Source: Bacillota bacterium (GTDB taxonomy: Bacteria > Bacillota > Desulfitobacteriia > Desulfitobacteriales > JAJXUE01). Taken from it: a stretch of DNA of 49,042 bases. The notes beneath the pieces were generated by a model that ran no database searches, was not told the origin of the DNA, and was given only the letters and a program-made list of their open reading frames with translations. Positions within the stretch are counted from its first letter, which is position 1. Each line of letters starts with the position of its first letter. Positions 16,763 through 24,806 of the stretch are shown here, in pieces. Made by a program: the position numbers and the translations under genes. The stretch covers positions 1 to 49,042 of the forward strand of contig JAJZPO010000011.1 in NCBI GenBank assembly GCA_021811155.1. The letters are read 5' to 3'.

Positions 16763-18694
16763 GTGGAAATAGAGTTGTCCATAAGGTTATACCCTAAACG
16801 TGCAGGAAGATTTATAAAACATAATCAGGATTTTTTCATAGTTACACTTGCGGTGCTCTTAAAGGAAATATTCTTCAGCGCCAGCATCGGTTTCGGTTTC
16901 GGGTCCCTCGAAGGAGTGGTATCTTCTGCGGCCATCCTGTTGGGCTTGTTCTGTGTCTCATTGGTTTTTCCCTTCCGGACCAGAACCTGGCTCTTGCTGC
17001 TTTTGGATTTGGTTATTTCTGTGATGTTATTGGCTGACCTGCTCTTCTACCGCTTCTTCCACAGCGTAATCACCATTCCTGTCCTCTTCGAGGCGGGCCA
17101 GGTGGAAGGAGTATCTTCCAGCGTTGCGGCGCTGCTTTCCAACTGGGATGCTTTGTTTTTTGCTGACTTCGTGTTCCTGATTCCCTATTTCATATACCTC
17201 AACAAGCACAATCTCGGGTTTAGATACCGCTGGCTGCGCAGGGTTGGCCAGGTTGCCGTAATCCTGCTGGTCTGCGGCCTGACCCTCAATTTTACCACCC
17301 AGAACGTAGAGGCTAACTTCAGTCAAAATGCATACACCGGCTTGAGCTGGGATACTTCTGTGCTGCGAAATCTGGGTGTGGTCAATTTTCACCTGCTTGA
17401 CCTGTACAGCTTTCTCAAGCAAAAAGATGCCAAAGGGTCCCTGGAGAGCGAAGCGCCGCAGCTTAAAGCCTGGATGGGCAGCCACAGTGAGCCCTCAAAC
17501 CTCAATTTGACCGGTGCGGCCAAGGGCAAGAACCTGATTATCATTCAGCTGGAGGCCACACAGGAGTTTTTGCTGGGCCGTTCAGTCAATGGCCAGGAGG
17601 TTACGCCAAATCTGAACCGTCTGACCCAGAGCAGCATTTATTTTGACAACTTCTTCACGCAAATAGGCCAGGGCAACACGTCCGACGCGGAGTTCATGAC
17701 CCTGAATTCCCTCTACCCCGCGCCAAGCGGTTCTAATTACGTTATGCACGCCAACGACACTTATCAGTCCTTGCCCTGGACGCTCAAGGGGGCGGGGTAT
17801 CAGGGGGCTTACGCCTTCCATGCCAATACGCCGCAGTTCTGGAACAGGGCCAACATGTACAAAGTGGAGGGCTTCGACAAGTTCTTCAATGACAGCAATT
17901 TCTTCAGGGATGATGAGAATGTGGGCATGGGACTTTCCGATGCGTCCATGTTCCGGCAGGCTTTGACCCAGATCAAGCAGCTGCCGCAGCCCTATTTTTC
18001 CTTTCTGATTACGCTCTCAGGCCATTACCCTTATGACATACCGGACAGCAAAAAGACGCTGAACATCCCGGCGGGGGAGTACAGCGGCATGTTCAAAAAC
18101 TATTTGCAGGCCCAGCATTACGCCGACCAGGCCTTGGGTGACTTTATGAACCAGCTGCAGCAGCAAGGCATTTTGTCCAACTCCGTGGTTGTGGTCTACG
18201 GCGACCATTATGGCACCGGCTGGACCAATCAGGACCTGGAAAAGTTCCTGGGCACAAATCAGCCTTTGAGCGATTACCAGTTGAAGGAACTCAACAAAGT
18301 CCCCCTTCTGATTCACCTGCCATGGGGGCAGGCTGCTGGGACCAGGCATATCTCTGGCGGAGAAATGGACCTTTTTCCGACCCTGCTGAACCTGCTGGGT
18401 GTTGACTCCGGCAAGGAGTTCTATTTTGGCCAGGACCTGTTGAATGCCAAAGACGGTTTTTCCGCCTTTCGGGTTTGGACGCCGGACGGGTCCTTTGCCA
18501 CCGATGAGGTTTTCTACATCGCCAATTGGGACGGCAAATTTGAGGACGGTACGGCCTATAACAGAAAAACCGGGCAAAAGATCAGCCTCCAGGGCCTGAA
18601 GGATGATTATGACCTGGCCGAGTGGGAACTCCACGCCTCGGACCTGATTCTGCAAACCAATTCCCTGCCTCAGCTTATCCCGATAAATCATTAA
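16763..18694 (+). CDS. LTA-synthase-type membrane sulfatase/phosphoglycerol transferase
   Basis: This protein of about 643 residues has five N-terminal membrane segments and an extracytoplasmic sulfatase-fold domain. The metal and nucleophile motifs are present: LEATQEF, GNTSDAEF (the Thr would carry the glycerophosphate intermediate), LSGHYPY and VYGDHYG. These are the marks of LtaS/MdoB enzymes, which build glycerophosphate polymers or decorate envelope glycans, and they support a Gram-positive-type envelope. The start is uncertain: GTG 16763, TTG 16775 (GGTGG eight bases before) or GTG 16712, which overlaps the preceding stop. A strong terminator follows. It is not functionally tied to the neighbouring catabolic genes. 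Confidence 0.88.
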   Translation: MEIELSIRLYPKRAGRFIKHNQDFFIVTLAVLLKEIFFSASIGFGFGSLEGVVSSAAILLGLFCVSLVFPFRTRTWLLLLLDLVISVMLLADLLFYRFFHSVITIPVLFEAGQVEGVSSSVAALLSNWDALFFADFVFLIPYFIYLNKHNLGFRYRWLRRVGQVAVILLVCGLTLNFTTQNVEANFSQNAYTGLSWDTSVLRNLGVVNFHLLDLYSFLKQKDAKGSLESEAPQLKAWMGSHSEPSNLNLTGAAKGKNLIIIQLEATQEFLLGRSVNGQEVTPNLNRLTQSSIYFDNFFTQIGQGNTSDAEFMTLNSLYPAPSGSNYVMHANDTYQSLPWTLKGAGYQGAYAFHANTPQFWNRANMYKVEGFDKFFNDSNFFRDDENVGMGLSDASMFRQALTQIKQLPQPYFSFLITLSGHYPYDIPDSKKTLNIPAGEYSGMFKNYLQAQHYADQALGDFMNQLQQQGILSNSVVVVYGDHYGTGWTNQDLEKFLGTNQPLSDYQLKELNKVPLLIHLPWGQAAGTRHISGGEMDLFPTLLNLLGVDSGKEFYFGQDLLNAKDGFSAFRVWTPDGSFATDEVFYIANWDGKFEDGTAYNRKTGQKISLQGLKDDYDLAEWELHASDLILQTNSLPQLIPINH

Positions 18695-18703
18695 TAGGGG
18701 CGG

Positions 18704-18721
18704 TGTGGCAAACCTGCCACA
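18704..18721. promoter_or_regulatory. palindrome upstream of the OYE operon, possible activator site
   Basis: TGTGGCA-AACC-TGCCACA is a perfect seven-base inverted repeat with a four-base spacer, about 150 bases before the sigma-54 promoter at 18864. A similar element, TGTGGCA-TGCT-TGCGCA, occurs at 23984-24000 about 230 bases before the second sigma-54 promoter. It could be an enhancer site for the activator encoded at 22489, or simply part of the transcript end of the preceding gene. Confidence 0.3.
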
Positions 18722-18755
18722 GGCGTTTCCAAACTGCAACAGCATAAGTTTCCAG

Positions 18756-18783
18756 AGCGGCAAACGGGTTTTGCCGCTTTTTT
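18756..18783 (+). terminator. intrinsic terminator after the LtaS-like gene
   Basis: The stem AGCGGCAAA/TTTGCCGCT (18756-18764 and 18770-18778) is followed by six T. It cleanly separates the envelope gene from the sigma-54-controlled operon downstream. Confidence 0.85.
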
Positions 18784-18863
18784 GTCCTTCAGGACTTGGA
18801 ATTGGTGTTGTAAAGTTGCCACGCTGGTATCAGCCAAGGCGCACCACCAGCTATCTCCTCCAT

Positions 18864-18879
18864 TGGCACGGGTTTTGCT
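18864..18879 (+). promoter_or_regulatory. sigma-54 promoter of the OYE operon
   Basis: TGGCAC-GGGTT-TTGCT matches the -24/-12 consensus TGGCAC-N5-TTGC(A/T) at every defined position. It lies 43 bases before the TTG start at 18922. It is almost identical to the promoter of the bbs-like operon at 24225, and a sigma-54 activator gene lies between the two operons. Confidence 0.85.
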
Positions 18880-18921
18880 GCAAGCTTGTTTAAGGCTACC
18901 AAATTGTTGGAGGTGTATGCT

Positions 18922-20889
18922 TTGACAAAACCAGGTGAGAAAAAACTCGCCCATTTATTCCAACCGGGCAAAATAGGTAAGTTTACAACCAAGAACAGGG
19001 TAAAGTACGGGGCCTGCTGCGTATCCAATTACAATACCAGGGACGGATTTATCACAGAACGGGAACTGGCCCGCACCAAGGTAATCGCCGGAACAGGCTG
19101 CGGCATTATCACCAACCAGGGGGCTTACCCGGACCCCAAGGGTGAAGGCAAGGCCTACTTTCGCCAGATTGCTCTGTTCGATGACAAGTTTTTGCCCCAA
19201 TTCGAAAAGATTGCCGGGTACATTCATGACAATGGCGGGGTAGCAATTCAGCAAATCCTGCACGCGGGCCGCTACGGCGGGATTGACCTCGGGTACTGCA
19301 TCCAGCCCTCAGTAGTGCCGCAGACTTTGCCGCATTTCCGCCCGCCGCGGGAGGTAAGCAAGGAGGAAATCAGGCAAATCGTCAAGGAACACGCCGAGGC
19401 GGCAAAGCGGGCTGTCATAGCAGGCTTCGACGGGGTAGAAATCACCAGTTTTATGGGTTATTTGCTGGCCAATTTTAACTCCAGGTTCACCAACCAGCGC
19501 AGCGACGAATACGGCGGTTCGGTAGAAAACAGGGGCCGCTTTATGCGGGAACTTATCTATGAGATCAAAAATGCCGTCGGGGACGAACACCCTCTGATAG
19601 TGCGTTTGAATGGAGCCGAACTGATGGACCGCTGGGGCGGGAACAGTGAGGACGAGTGTTTTGAATTGATGGAGATGGCAGGGAAGAGCGGCCTGGACAT
19701 GATCAGTGTCACGGTAGGCTGGCAGGAGGCGCCTGTCTCCTCGATTGGACGCGATGTGCCCCCGGGGCACTGGAACCGGCTGGCGGCCAGGGCCAAAAAA
19801 TTGCTGCCGGATATTCCTATTGCCTTCGGTGTTAGGCTGCCGGACCCGGTTATGGCCAATGAGTGCATTGAAAAAGGTGATTTCGACTTCTGGGAGGTCT
19901 GCCGCCCACTCCTGGCAGACCCGGAATTGGTCCACAAGGCTGCTGAAGACCGCCTGGATGAAGTCAGGCCCTGCCTGGGTGACATGCTCTGCCTTTCCCG
20001 GCTGTTCCGCGACTTGCCCTATCTCTGCACCTGCAACCCGGCCCTCGGCCATGAGGTGGAGCCCGAGTACCACATCAAGCCGGCAGCGGTGCAAAAGAAT
20101 ATCATGGTAATCGGGGCCGGCCCGGCCGGAATGGAATTTGCGATAAACGCTGTGAAAAGGGGTCATAGGGTGACGATCTTTGACAAGGGTGACCGCCTGG
20201 GAGGCAACCTGGCGTCCTATGCCGCCCATGACCTGGCAAACCCCGAAGATTTGCAGAAACTTCTGGCGCAATACAAGACTATGCAGGAAAAGCTGGGCAT
20301 TGAGGTCCAGTTGAACACTGAAGTTAACCCCAAGCTGATGCGCAGCATCCTGCACAAGTACGATGTAGCTGTGGTGGCCACCGGGGCCAGAATTGACATG
20401 GAAGCGGTTCCCGCTGCCGGCCAAGAGGTAATCAGCGCCCTGGACGCTGCAGGGGGCAAGGCCCATACTGGCAACAAGGTTGTGGTGCTGGGCGGCGGCA
20501 AAATCGGCCTGGTCCTGGCCGAGTTCCTCAAAACCCAGGGTGTGGATGTGAGCATCGTCGAAACAGCAAAACGGGTCGGAGAAGATGTGATTCCCTCCTG
20601 GAAATGGCGCCACACATCCTGGCTAAGCGGGTTGAAAATTCCGGCACATACCGGGAGCAGGGTGCAAAGGATCGAGGCGGCAGGGGTTGCGGTAATTAAT
20701 GAAAAGGGTGAAGAGAACTTCCTGGCCGCCGATACGGTGATAGCAGCCGCCCCAAGAAAATCGAACCAGGAGCTGGCCCGGGAACTGGAGTTTATGGTGG
20801 ACGAGCTGCACATTATCGGGGACGCCGCCTCTCCCCGGGGTTTGTACCAGGCAATCCATGATGGTTACCGCCTGGGAGTGCGGATCTAA
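18922..20889 (+). CDS. old-yellow-enzyme/2,4-dienoyl-CoA-reductase-family flavoenzyme with altered active site
   Basis: This 655-residue enzyme has an N-terminal FMN TIM barrel (QQILHAGRYGG) and C-terminal FAD and NAD(P) Rossmann regions (VIGAGPAGMEF and VVLGGGKIGL), like E. coli FadH. The FadH active-site Tyr is kept (GYLLANF), but FadH's catalytic His in GWHEA is Gln here (GWQEA). The iron-sulfur motif, C-X2-C-X3-C-X11-C in FadH, reads C-X2-D-X2-C-X11-C-X-C, so one ligand must come from Asp or the extra Cys. Relatives include bile-acid reductases and the aryl-CoA (naphthoyl-CoA) reductases of anaerobic naphthalene degraders. The sigma-54 promoter and a bbs-like operon nearby favour an aromatic or alicyclic CoA-ester substrate. 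The start is TTG 18922, seven bases after GGAGGT. Confidence 0.88.
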   Translation: MTKPGEKKLAHLFQPGKIGKFTTKNRVKYGACCVSNYNTRDGFITERELARTKVIAGTGCGIITNQGAYPDPKGEGKAYFRQIALFDDKFLPQFEKIAGYIHDNGGVAIQQILHAGRYGGIDLGYCIQPSVVPQTLPHFRPPREVSKEEIRQIVKEHAEAAKRAVIAGFDGVEITSFMGYLLANFNSRFTNQRSDEYGGSVENRGRFMRELIYEIKNAVGDEHPLIVRLNGAELMDRWGGNSEDECFELMEMAGKSGLDMISVTVGWQEAPVSSIGRDVPPGHWNRLAARAKKLLPDIPIAFGVRLPDPVMANECIEKGDFDFWEVCRPLLADPELVHKAAEDRLDEVRPCLGDMLCLSRLFRDLPYLCTCNPALGHEVEPEYHIKPAAVQKNIMVIGAGPAGMEFAINAVKRGHRVTIFDKGDRLGGNLASYAAHDLANPEDLQKLLAQYKTMQEKLGIEVQLNTEVNPKLMRSILHKYDVAVVATGARIDMEAVPAAGQEVISALDAAGGKAHTGNKVVVLGGGKIGLVLAEFLKTQGVDVSIVETAKRVGEDVIPSWKWRHTSWLSGLKIPAHTGSRVQRIEAAGVAVINEKGEENFLAADTVIAAAPRKSNQELARELEFMVDELHIIGDAASPRGLYQAIHDGYRLGVRI

Positions 20890-20906
20890 AAAAGGGGGAG
20901 CGCGAG

Positions 20907-21335
20907 ATGACTACGGCATTGATCGACGCCTTATCAGACCTCGACACATGGCAGGCTGCGCTTGACTCACAGCAAGCTGTGTTTGCGGCCATGCTGCCCG
21001 GTGCCAGTATTGGAATTATTCCCAAAAGGGACCTTCAGGCGCCTGGCGGGAAAATGCTGGTGTGGGAAGCGCAGCAGGGCAGAATAGTGGCAGAGGAGCG
21101 GGGCTTTTCCGGCATTCGCAGCGTGGGGGTTGACCTCTTGTTTGTGGCAGACGACGAGGCTATTGAAGCCCTGCGCACCCTCAAAGGCAGTGGGGCTTTG
21201 GAGGAGATGAAAGAATTCATCCGCCAGGGCAATATCTTGTTTTATGTCCTGAAGACCAAGGATGACCTGACTGACCTGGGGTTTGAGGAATTCCTTGAGG
21301 CTTTGGGCCTAGCCTTTGCGGGCCCTTGCCGTTAA
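20907..21335 (+). CDS. hypothetical protein in the OYE operon
   Basis: I do not recognise this 142-residue protein. It is soluble, without a signal peptide, membrane segment or cysteine cluster, and mixes helical stretches (DTWQAALDSQQAVFAAM) with beta-like ones (SVGVDLLFVAD, GNILFYVLK). It starts at ATG 20907 behind GGGGGAG, 17 bases after the flavoenzyme gene, so it is the second gene of the operon. Its fixed place next to the flavoenzyme suggests an accessory or regulatory role. Confidence 0.7.
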   Translation: MTTALIDALSDLDTWQAALDSQQAVFAAMLPGASIGIIPKRDLQAPGGKMLVWEAQQGRIVAEERGFSGIRSVGVDLLFVADDEAIEALRTLKGSGALEEMKEFIRQGNILFYVLKTKDDLTDLGFEEFLEALGLAFAGPCR

Positions 21336-21362
21336 AATTAAATTAAGCCGGGGGGCTGCAAA

Positions 21363-21542
21363 ATGATTTTTTTCAATCCCAGCGGGGCCCCTGAATTGGC
21401 CTGCAACGCTTGCGGCTGCCGCTGGTTTGACCGCATGACCAATACCTGTTACGAGTGCGGCGCCGAAGTCCCGGCGGAGGACGTGGCCGAATTCCAGGCT
21501 GCCTTGACGGAGTTTCAGCACAAGGCGGAGCAGGTCACTTAA
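21363..21542 (+). CDS. 59-residue zinc-ribbon protein
   Basis: The frame encodes MIFFNPSGAPELACNACGC and continues through CYECGAEVP, giving a CX2C...CX2C zinc or iron site within the first 40 residues and an acidic helical tail. It has an ATG start, a G-rich ribosome site (GGGGGG, eight bases upstream) and lies 27 bases after the preceding gene. Rubredoxin-like electron transfer is possible in principle, but the spacing looks more like a structural zinc ribbon. Confidence 0.65.
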   Translation: MIFFNPSGAPELACNACGCRWFDRMTNTCYECGAEVPAEDVAEFQAALTEFQHKAEQVT

Positions 21543-21555
21543 GGGAGTCGGCCTA

Positions 21556-21681
21556 TTGTTTAAACCACCGCCAGGAGGCCGGTTTAGGCCGTTTCGCCGC
21601 AAAAAACGGCGTTTTGGCAGGGAAGAGATGAGTCTGATCGAAGCATGTGCTATGCTCAGCGGGAAAGCGAAGAGGCAATGA
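21556..21681 (+). CDS. 41-residue Arg/Pro-rich small protein
   Basis: A TTG at 21556 stands nine bases after AAGGGAG and opens a 41-codon frame. It encodes a very basic, proline-rich head (KPPPGGRFRPFRRKKRRFGR) and a helical tail (SLIEACAMLSGKAKRQ). Its TGA overlaps the next ATG by the ATGA arrangement. Ribosome site, overlap and operon position argue for translation; the composition alone does not tell a function. Nucleic-acid or membrane-surface binding is possible. Confidence 0.45.
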   Translation: MFKPPPGGRFRPFRRKKRRFGREEMSLIEACAMLSGKAKRQ

Positions 21682-22184
21682 AAGCAAGGGAGTTGATTTA
21701 CTTGGAGGATAAGGTAAAACGGCTGGAAAAAGACTGGCGCTCAATGATCTTTATTGCCCATGATTTTTTCCACCGTTGGCGGCAGGTTGTGGAAGAAAGG
21801 TATGGAGCGGAAGAAGGGGCAGAGCTGGTCAACCTTTTTTGGCAGGCAGTGGGAGGGGGTACAGGAGAAAGCTATCTGCAGCGGGGACGCGATGTGACAG
21901 ATCTGGCCCAGGTGGTGAAGGCCATGGCCCGGGCCAGTGAAGTCATGGGAGAAACTGTGCGCGTGGTCAGGGACGGCGAGGAGTACCTGCTGGTCCATGA
22001 TGCCTGCCCGTGGATCGATTCCTTCCGGGATTATGGCGCACCCGGCCTGTGCCAGGCCGGATGTGACCGCTGGTTCAGCACAGCGGCAAAGACAATTTCG
22101 CCGGCGCTTGAGGTCAGGACGGAAAGCTGCCTGGCAGCGGGGGAGAGCAGCTGCACCAGGCGTTACCGGAAGGCAGTAAGGTAG
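21678..22184 (+). CDS. ATC-hydrolase-like / cysteine-rich domain protein
   Basis: This 168-residue protein has an N-terminal helical part (LEDKVKRLEKDW) and a C-terminal cysteine-containing part (DACPWIDSFR...GLCQAGCDRWF...ESCLAAGESSCTRRY). The pattern resembles the L-2-amino-thiazoline-4-carboxylate-hydrolase-like family, whose members are mostly uncharacterised and often bind metal or small molecules. It is the last gene of the OYE operon and is followed by a strong terminator. In anaerobic aromatic degraders such domains may act as ligand sensors, but this is only a suggestion. The ATG at 21678 is preferred because of the overlap with the small upstream gene. Confidence 0.6.
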   Translation: MKARELIYLEDKVKRLEKDWRSMIFIAHDFFHRWRQVVEERYGAEEGAELVNLFWQAVGGGTGESYLQRGRDVTDLAQVVKAMARASEVMGETVRVVRDGEEYLLVHDACPWIDSFRDYGAPGLCQAGCDRWFSTAAKTISPALEVRTESCLAAGESSCTRRYRKAVR

Positions 22185-22213
22185 TAAACCGGATTTGTTG
22201 GAGAAAATCCTGT

Positions 22214-22260
22214 AAAAGCCTGAAGAAACGACGATTTTTGTTTCTTCAGGCTTTTGTTTT
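22214..22260 (+). terminator. intrinsic terminator of the OYE operon
   Basis: A 16-base perfect stem AAAAGCCTGAAGAAAC/GTTTCTTCAGGCTTTT (22214-22229 and 22240-22255) with a ten-base loop is followed by TTGTTTT on the 3' side. The rest of the gap up to 22488 is AT-rich and presumably holds the promoter of the activator gene. Confidence 0.88.
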
Positions 22261-22488
22261 GCAGAGAAAACCGTTAATCCCTTAATTACTGCGGATTAGC
22301 CGTAAATGTATACAACGTGCCGGTAATCTGGTGAATTACAGTACCGTATGTGTTATGCTTAAAAAATCAAGCAACTCCTCGGGGACGTTACCGGGATTCT
22401 CAGTAAACAATCCCTGAAACTCTATAGTATGCTCTTCCATATCACCTGTAGTAAGGGTCTGTGCTTACTGCGCAAAGGAGATGGTACT

Positions 22489-23934
22489 ATGACTACGTCC
22501 AGCGCAATTGCCCAGTGGGTAGAAGAGAATTTGAGGGTGCCGCCAAGTCATCTCCAAAGGATATCTAAACGATATGATAGGATAGACTTAATGATCCAGT
22601 CAAAAAAACTGATGGAGGCAGTGCTGGAGTCCATACCTGTCGGTATAGAAGTGGTCGATGCAAACGGGACAGTGGTATATATTAATAGATGCTTTGAAAC
22701 GTTATCCGGCATTAACAGGCACACCAGGCTAGGCAAGAATATTTTTAATACCAACCCGACCGGAATTCTGGCGCAAGCGTTAAAAAGTCAAACCGGAATT
22801 CATGATGTGTTGACGTTTGCCCGGGAATCCAAGGTTGGAGCCATTGGCAATGCGTCAGCCATCTTTTCGGATGGAAAGTTGATCGGGGCAATAACCGCTC
22901 TGAGAGAGGTATCCGAAGTCATACACTTAGCGCGAAAATACGCCCAGGTTATTTATACTCCGCCCAAACTGCCGGAGCAGGAAGTCCCTAAGTATAACTT
23001 TTCGGATATCATTGGCAGCTGCAGAGAAACCGCTGAGACTGTCCGACTTGCGAAAAAGGTTGCGACAAGTGATGCAACGGTTCTGTTGGAAGGGGAAAAC
23101 GGCACCGGCAAAGAGTTATTTGCCCACTCCATTCATGCAGGCAGTTCGCGCTTCAATAAGCCATTCCTGAGAATTAACTGTGCGGCCATTCCCGAAAATC
23201 TGTTGGAGAGCGAACTCTTCGGTTACGAGCACGGGGCGTTTACGGGGGCATCAAAGTCCAAGGCGGGTATCTTCGAATTGGCCAACGAGGGCTCATTATT
23301 TCTTGATGAGATTGGGGACATGTCTCTTCTCTTGCAGTCAAAGCTGCTGCGCGTATTACAGGAGCATGAAATCAGGCGCTTAGGCGGTTCCAAAACTATT
23401 TCGGTTGATGTGCGGATTATTGCCGCGACCAACCGGGACTTAAAACAAATGGTAGTTAAAGGGGCATTCCGGGAAGATCTATATTACAGGCTGAATGTAT
23501 TCTCTCTCCGGATTCCTGCACTGCGGGAACGCATTGACGACATTGAAGCATTGAGCCACCATTTCATAGCAAAACATAACCTCAGGTCCAAAAAACACAT
23601 TGAAGGTATTGAAACCGAGGCTTTGGACGCATTTTACCACCACCGGTGGCCGGGTAACGTCAGAGAACTGGAAAGTGTCATTGAATACGCAATTATTGCG
23701 ACTGACAACCATATGATCGGTGTTAACGACATTAAGGCAAAAATACCAATTTCGCAGGCGCCCAAGTGTCAAACTGCGCTGTTGACTATTGATGAAATGG
23801 AAAGGCGCATGATTGAACGGGCGTTAGAACTCTTCGGAGATAGCATGGATGGCAAGAAACAAGCGGCCGCTGCATTGGGGATATCTGTGGCAACTTTGTA
23901 CAATAAGCTGAGGAAAAATAGATTAGACGCCTAA
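22489..23934 (+). CDS. sigma-54-dependent transcriptional activator with PAS domain
   Basis: This 481-residue regulator has a short N-terminal helix, a PAS domain (residues about 40-150, LMEAVLESIPVGIEVVDANGTVVYIN), an AAA+ domain and a C-terminal Fis-type helix-turn-helix (KKQAAAALGISVATLYNKL). The AAA+ domain carries the Walker A motif GENGTGKE, the sigma-54 contact loop GAFTGA, Walker B (LFLDEIGD) and the arginine-rich sensor region. It has no receiver domain, so a ligand or redox signal bound by PAS probably controls it. The ATG at 22489 has AAAGGAGATGG before it. It lies between two operons with nearly identical sigma-54 promoters (18864 and 24225) and is their likely activator. Confidence 0.93.
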   Translation: MTTSSAIAQWVEENLRVPPSHLQRISKRYDRIDLMIQSKKLMEAVLESIPVGIEVVDANGTVVYINRCFETLSGINRHTRLGKNIFNTNPTGILAQALKSQTGIHDVLTFARESKVGAIGNASAIFSDGKLIGAITALREVSEVIHLARKYAQVIYTPPKLPEQEVPKYNFSDIIGSCRETAETVRLAKKVATSDATVLLEGENGTGKELFAHSIHAGSSRFNKPFLRINCAAIPENLLESELFGYEHGAFTGASKSKAGIFELANEGSLFLDEIGDMSLLLQSKLLRVLQEHEIRRLGGSKTISVDVRIIAATNRDLKQMVVKGAFREDLYYRLNVFSLRIPALRERIDDIEALSHHFIAKHNLRSKKHIEGIETEALDAFYHHRWPGNVRELESVIEYAIIATDNHMIGVNDIKAKIPISQAPKCQTALLTIDEMERRMIERALELFGDSMDGKKQAAAALGISVATLYNKLRKNRLDA

Positions 23935-23952
23935 ACTTTGGCATTTGGCGGA

Positions 23953-23984
23953 AGACACCCTGTGGTGATGGGTGTCTTTTTTTT
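23953..23984 (+). terminator. intrinsic terminator after the activator gene
   Basis: The stem AGACACCC/GGGTGTCT (23953-23960 and 23970-23977) with a nine-base loop is followed by a run of eight or more T. Confidence 0.88.
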
Positions 23985-24058
23985 GTGGCATGCTTGCGCA
24001 GCCGCGTTATTGGCAAGCAGTTAACTTTTTGGCCGGTACAACATTTATGTGTTGCCAA
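23984..24058. promoter_or_regulatory. inverted-repeat cluster upstream of the bbs-like operon, candidate enhancer
   Basis: TGTGGCA-TGCT-TGCGCA (23984-24000) is followed by TTGGCAA (24011-24017), matched in inverted form by TTGCCAA (24052-24058), and by CAACA-N6-TGTTG (24039-24054). They lie 170-240 bases before the sigma-54 promoter, the usual range for activator sites. The rest of the gap to 24224 is AT-rich without a gene. Confidence 0.35.
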
Positions 24059-24224
24059 AATTATAATAGTTAGTAAATTCTGAATTTGCCATTATAAAAT
24101 TTAGAGTGTAAAACTGGCCCAAATGAGAGGTTTTAAGCTGTGTAGGTTCGCAAGGAAATTATAAATTTTAAAATAAGTAACGGGATTATTTAAATATTAC
24201 GGCTTAACTGCCTCTTCCGGCTTG

Positions 24225-24240
24225 TGGCACGGATATTGCT
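24225..24240 (+). promoter_or_regulatory. sigma-54 promoter of the bbs-like operon
   Basis: TGGCAC-GGATA-TTGCT is a perfect match to the -24/-12 consensus, with transcription expected to start near 24251. It lies 112 bases before the first gene and controls what looks like an eight-gene operon. No competing sigma-A promoter is obvious. Confidence 0.87.
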
Positions 24241-24351
24241 TTAGGTAAGGGCATTTGCTAAAGCCGGGCATAAGTGAACGCAAAAGCGTCAATTGCGAAT
24301 TGGAATTGTGAATTCCAAGTGGTACCAAGGTATGAGAGGAGATGGTTTGAC

Positions 24352-24780
24352 TTGAGTGTGAAGCCCGCAACTAATCAAGAGTATGAATTCTATCATCCCG
24401 ACCTGTTCGTAATGCCTGAAAACGGGGCAAAGCCCTATCTGTTGGGATACTTGTGCCAAAAGTGCGGCAAAACGTGGTTTCCGAAGGCAGTGCCTTGTCC
24501 TGAGTGTTGGTCCGAGGACATAATTCAAATTCCTCTCAGCAGGGTGGGCAAATTGTACAGTTATTCCACTGTCCACGTAGGGCAGAAGGGGATCCAGACT
24601 CCCTATGTGATCGGTTACGTGGATTTGCCGGAAAACGTCCGGGTCTTTGCCCAACTTGACATGGAGCCGGCCGAGCTGAAAATTGGTATGGATGTTGAGG
24701 TAACCGCCGGCGTAACCCGGGTGGACCCTAACGGGGTAAAAACCGTCAGCTATAAATTCAAGGCAGTTCCAGCCGATTGA
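24352..24780 (+). CDS. bbsA: DUF35 zinc-ribbon/OB-fold protein, BbsA-like thiolase subunit
   Basis: This 142-residue protein has a rubredoxin-like zinc ribbon (CQKCGKTWFPKAVPCPEC) and then an OB fold (GKLYSYSTVHVGQKG...PYVIGYVDLPENVRVFAQL). DUF35 proteins bind acyl-CoA-type thiolases and are needed for their activity. In benzylsuccinate degradation BbsA pairs with BbsB to cleave benzoylsuccinyl-CoA into benzoyl-CoA and succinyl-CoA. The start is TTG 24352, ten bases after GAGGAG. It is the first gene after the sigma-54 promoter, and the thiolase follows by 26 bases. The bbs name rests on gene order more than on this protein alone. Confidence 0.75.
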   Translation: MSVKPATNQEYEFYHPDLFVMPENGAKPYLLGYLCQKCGKTWFPKAVPCPECWSEDIIQIPLSRVGKLYSYSTVHVGQKGIQTPYVIGYVDLPENVRVFAQLDMEPAELKIGMDVEVTAGVTRVDPNGVKTVSYKFKAVPAD

Positions 24781-24806
24781 AGTGTGAAGTTGGAGGAGAA
24801 TGGTCT

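Noticed and set aside
21596-21612. CGCCG-N7-CGGCG followed by TTTT as a terminator
   Set aside because: It lies inside the 41-codon small gene between two coupled genes, the stem is only five bases, and the operon clearly continues.
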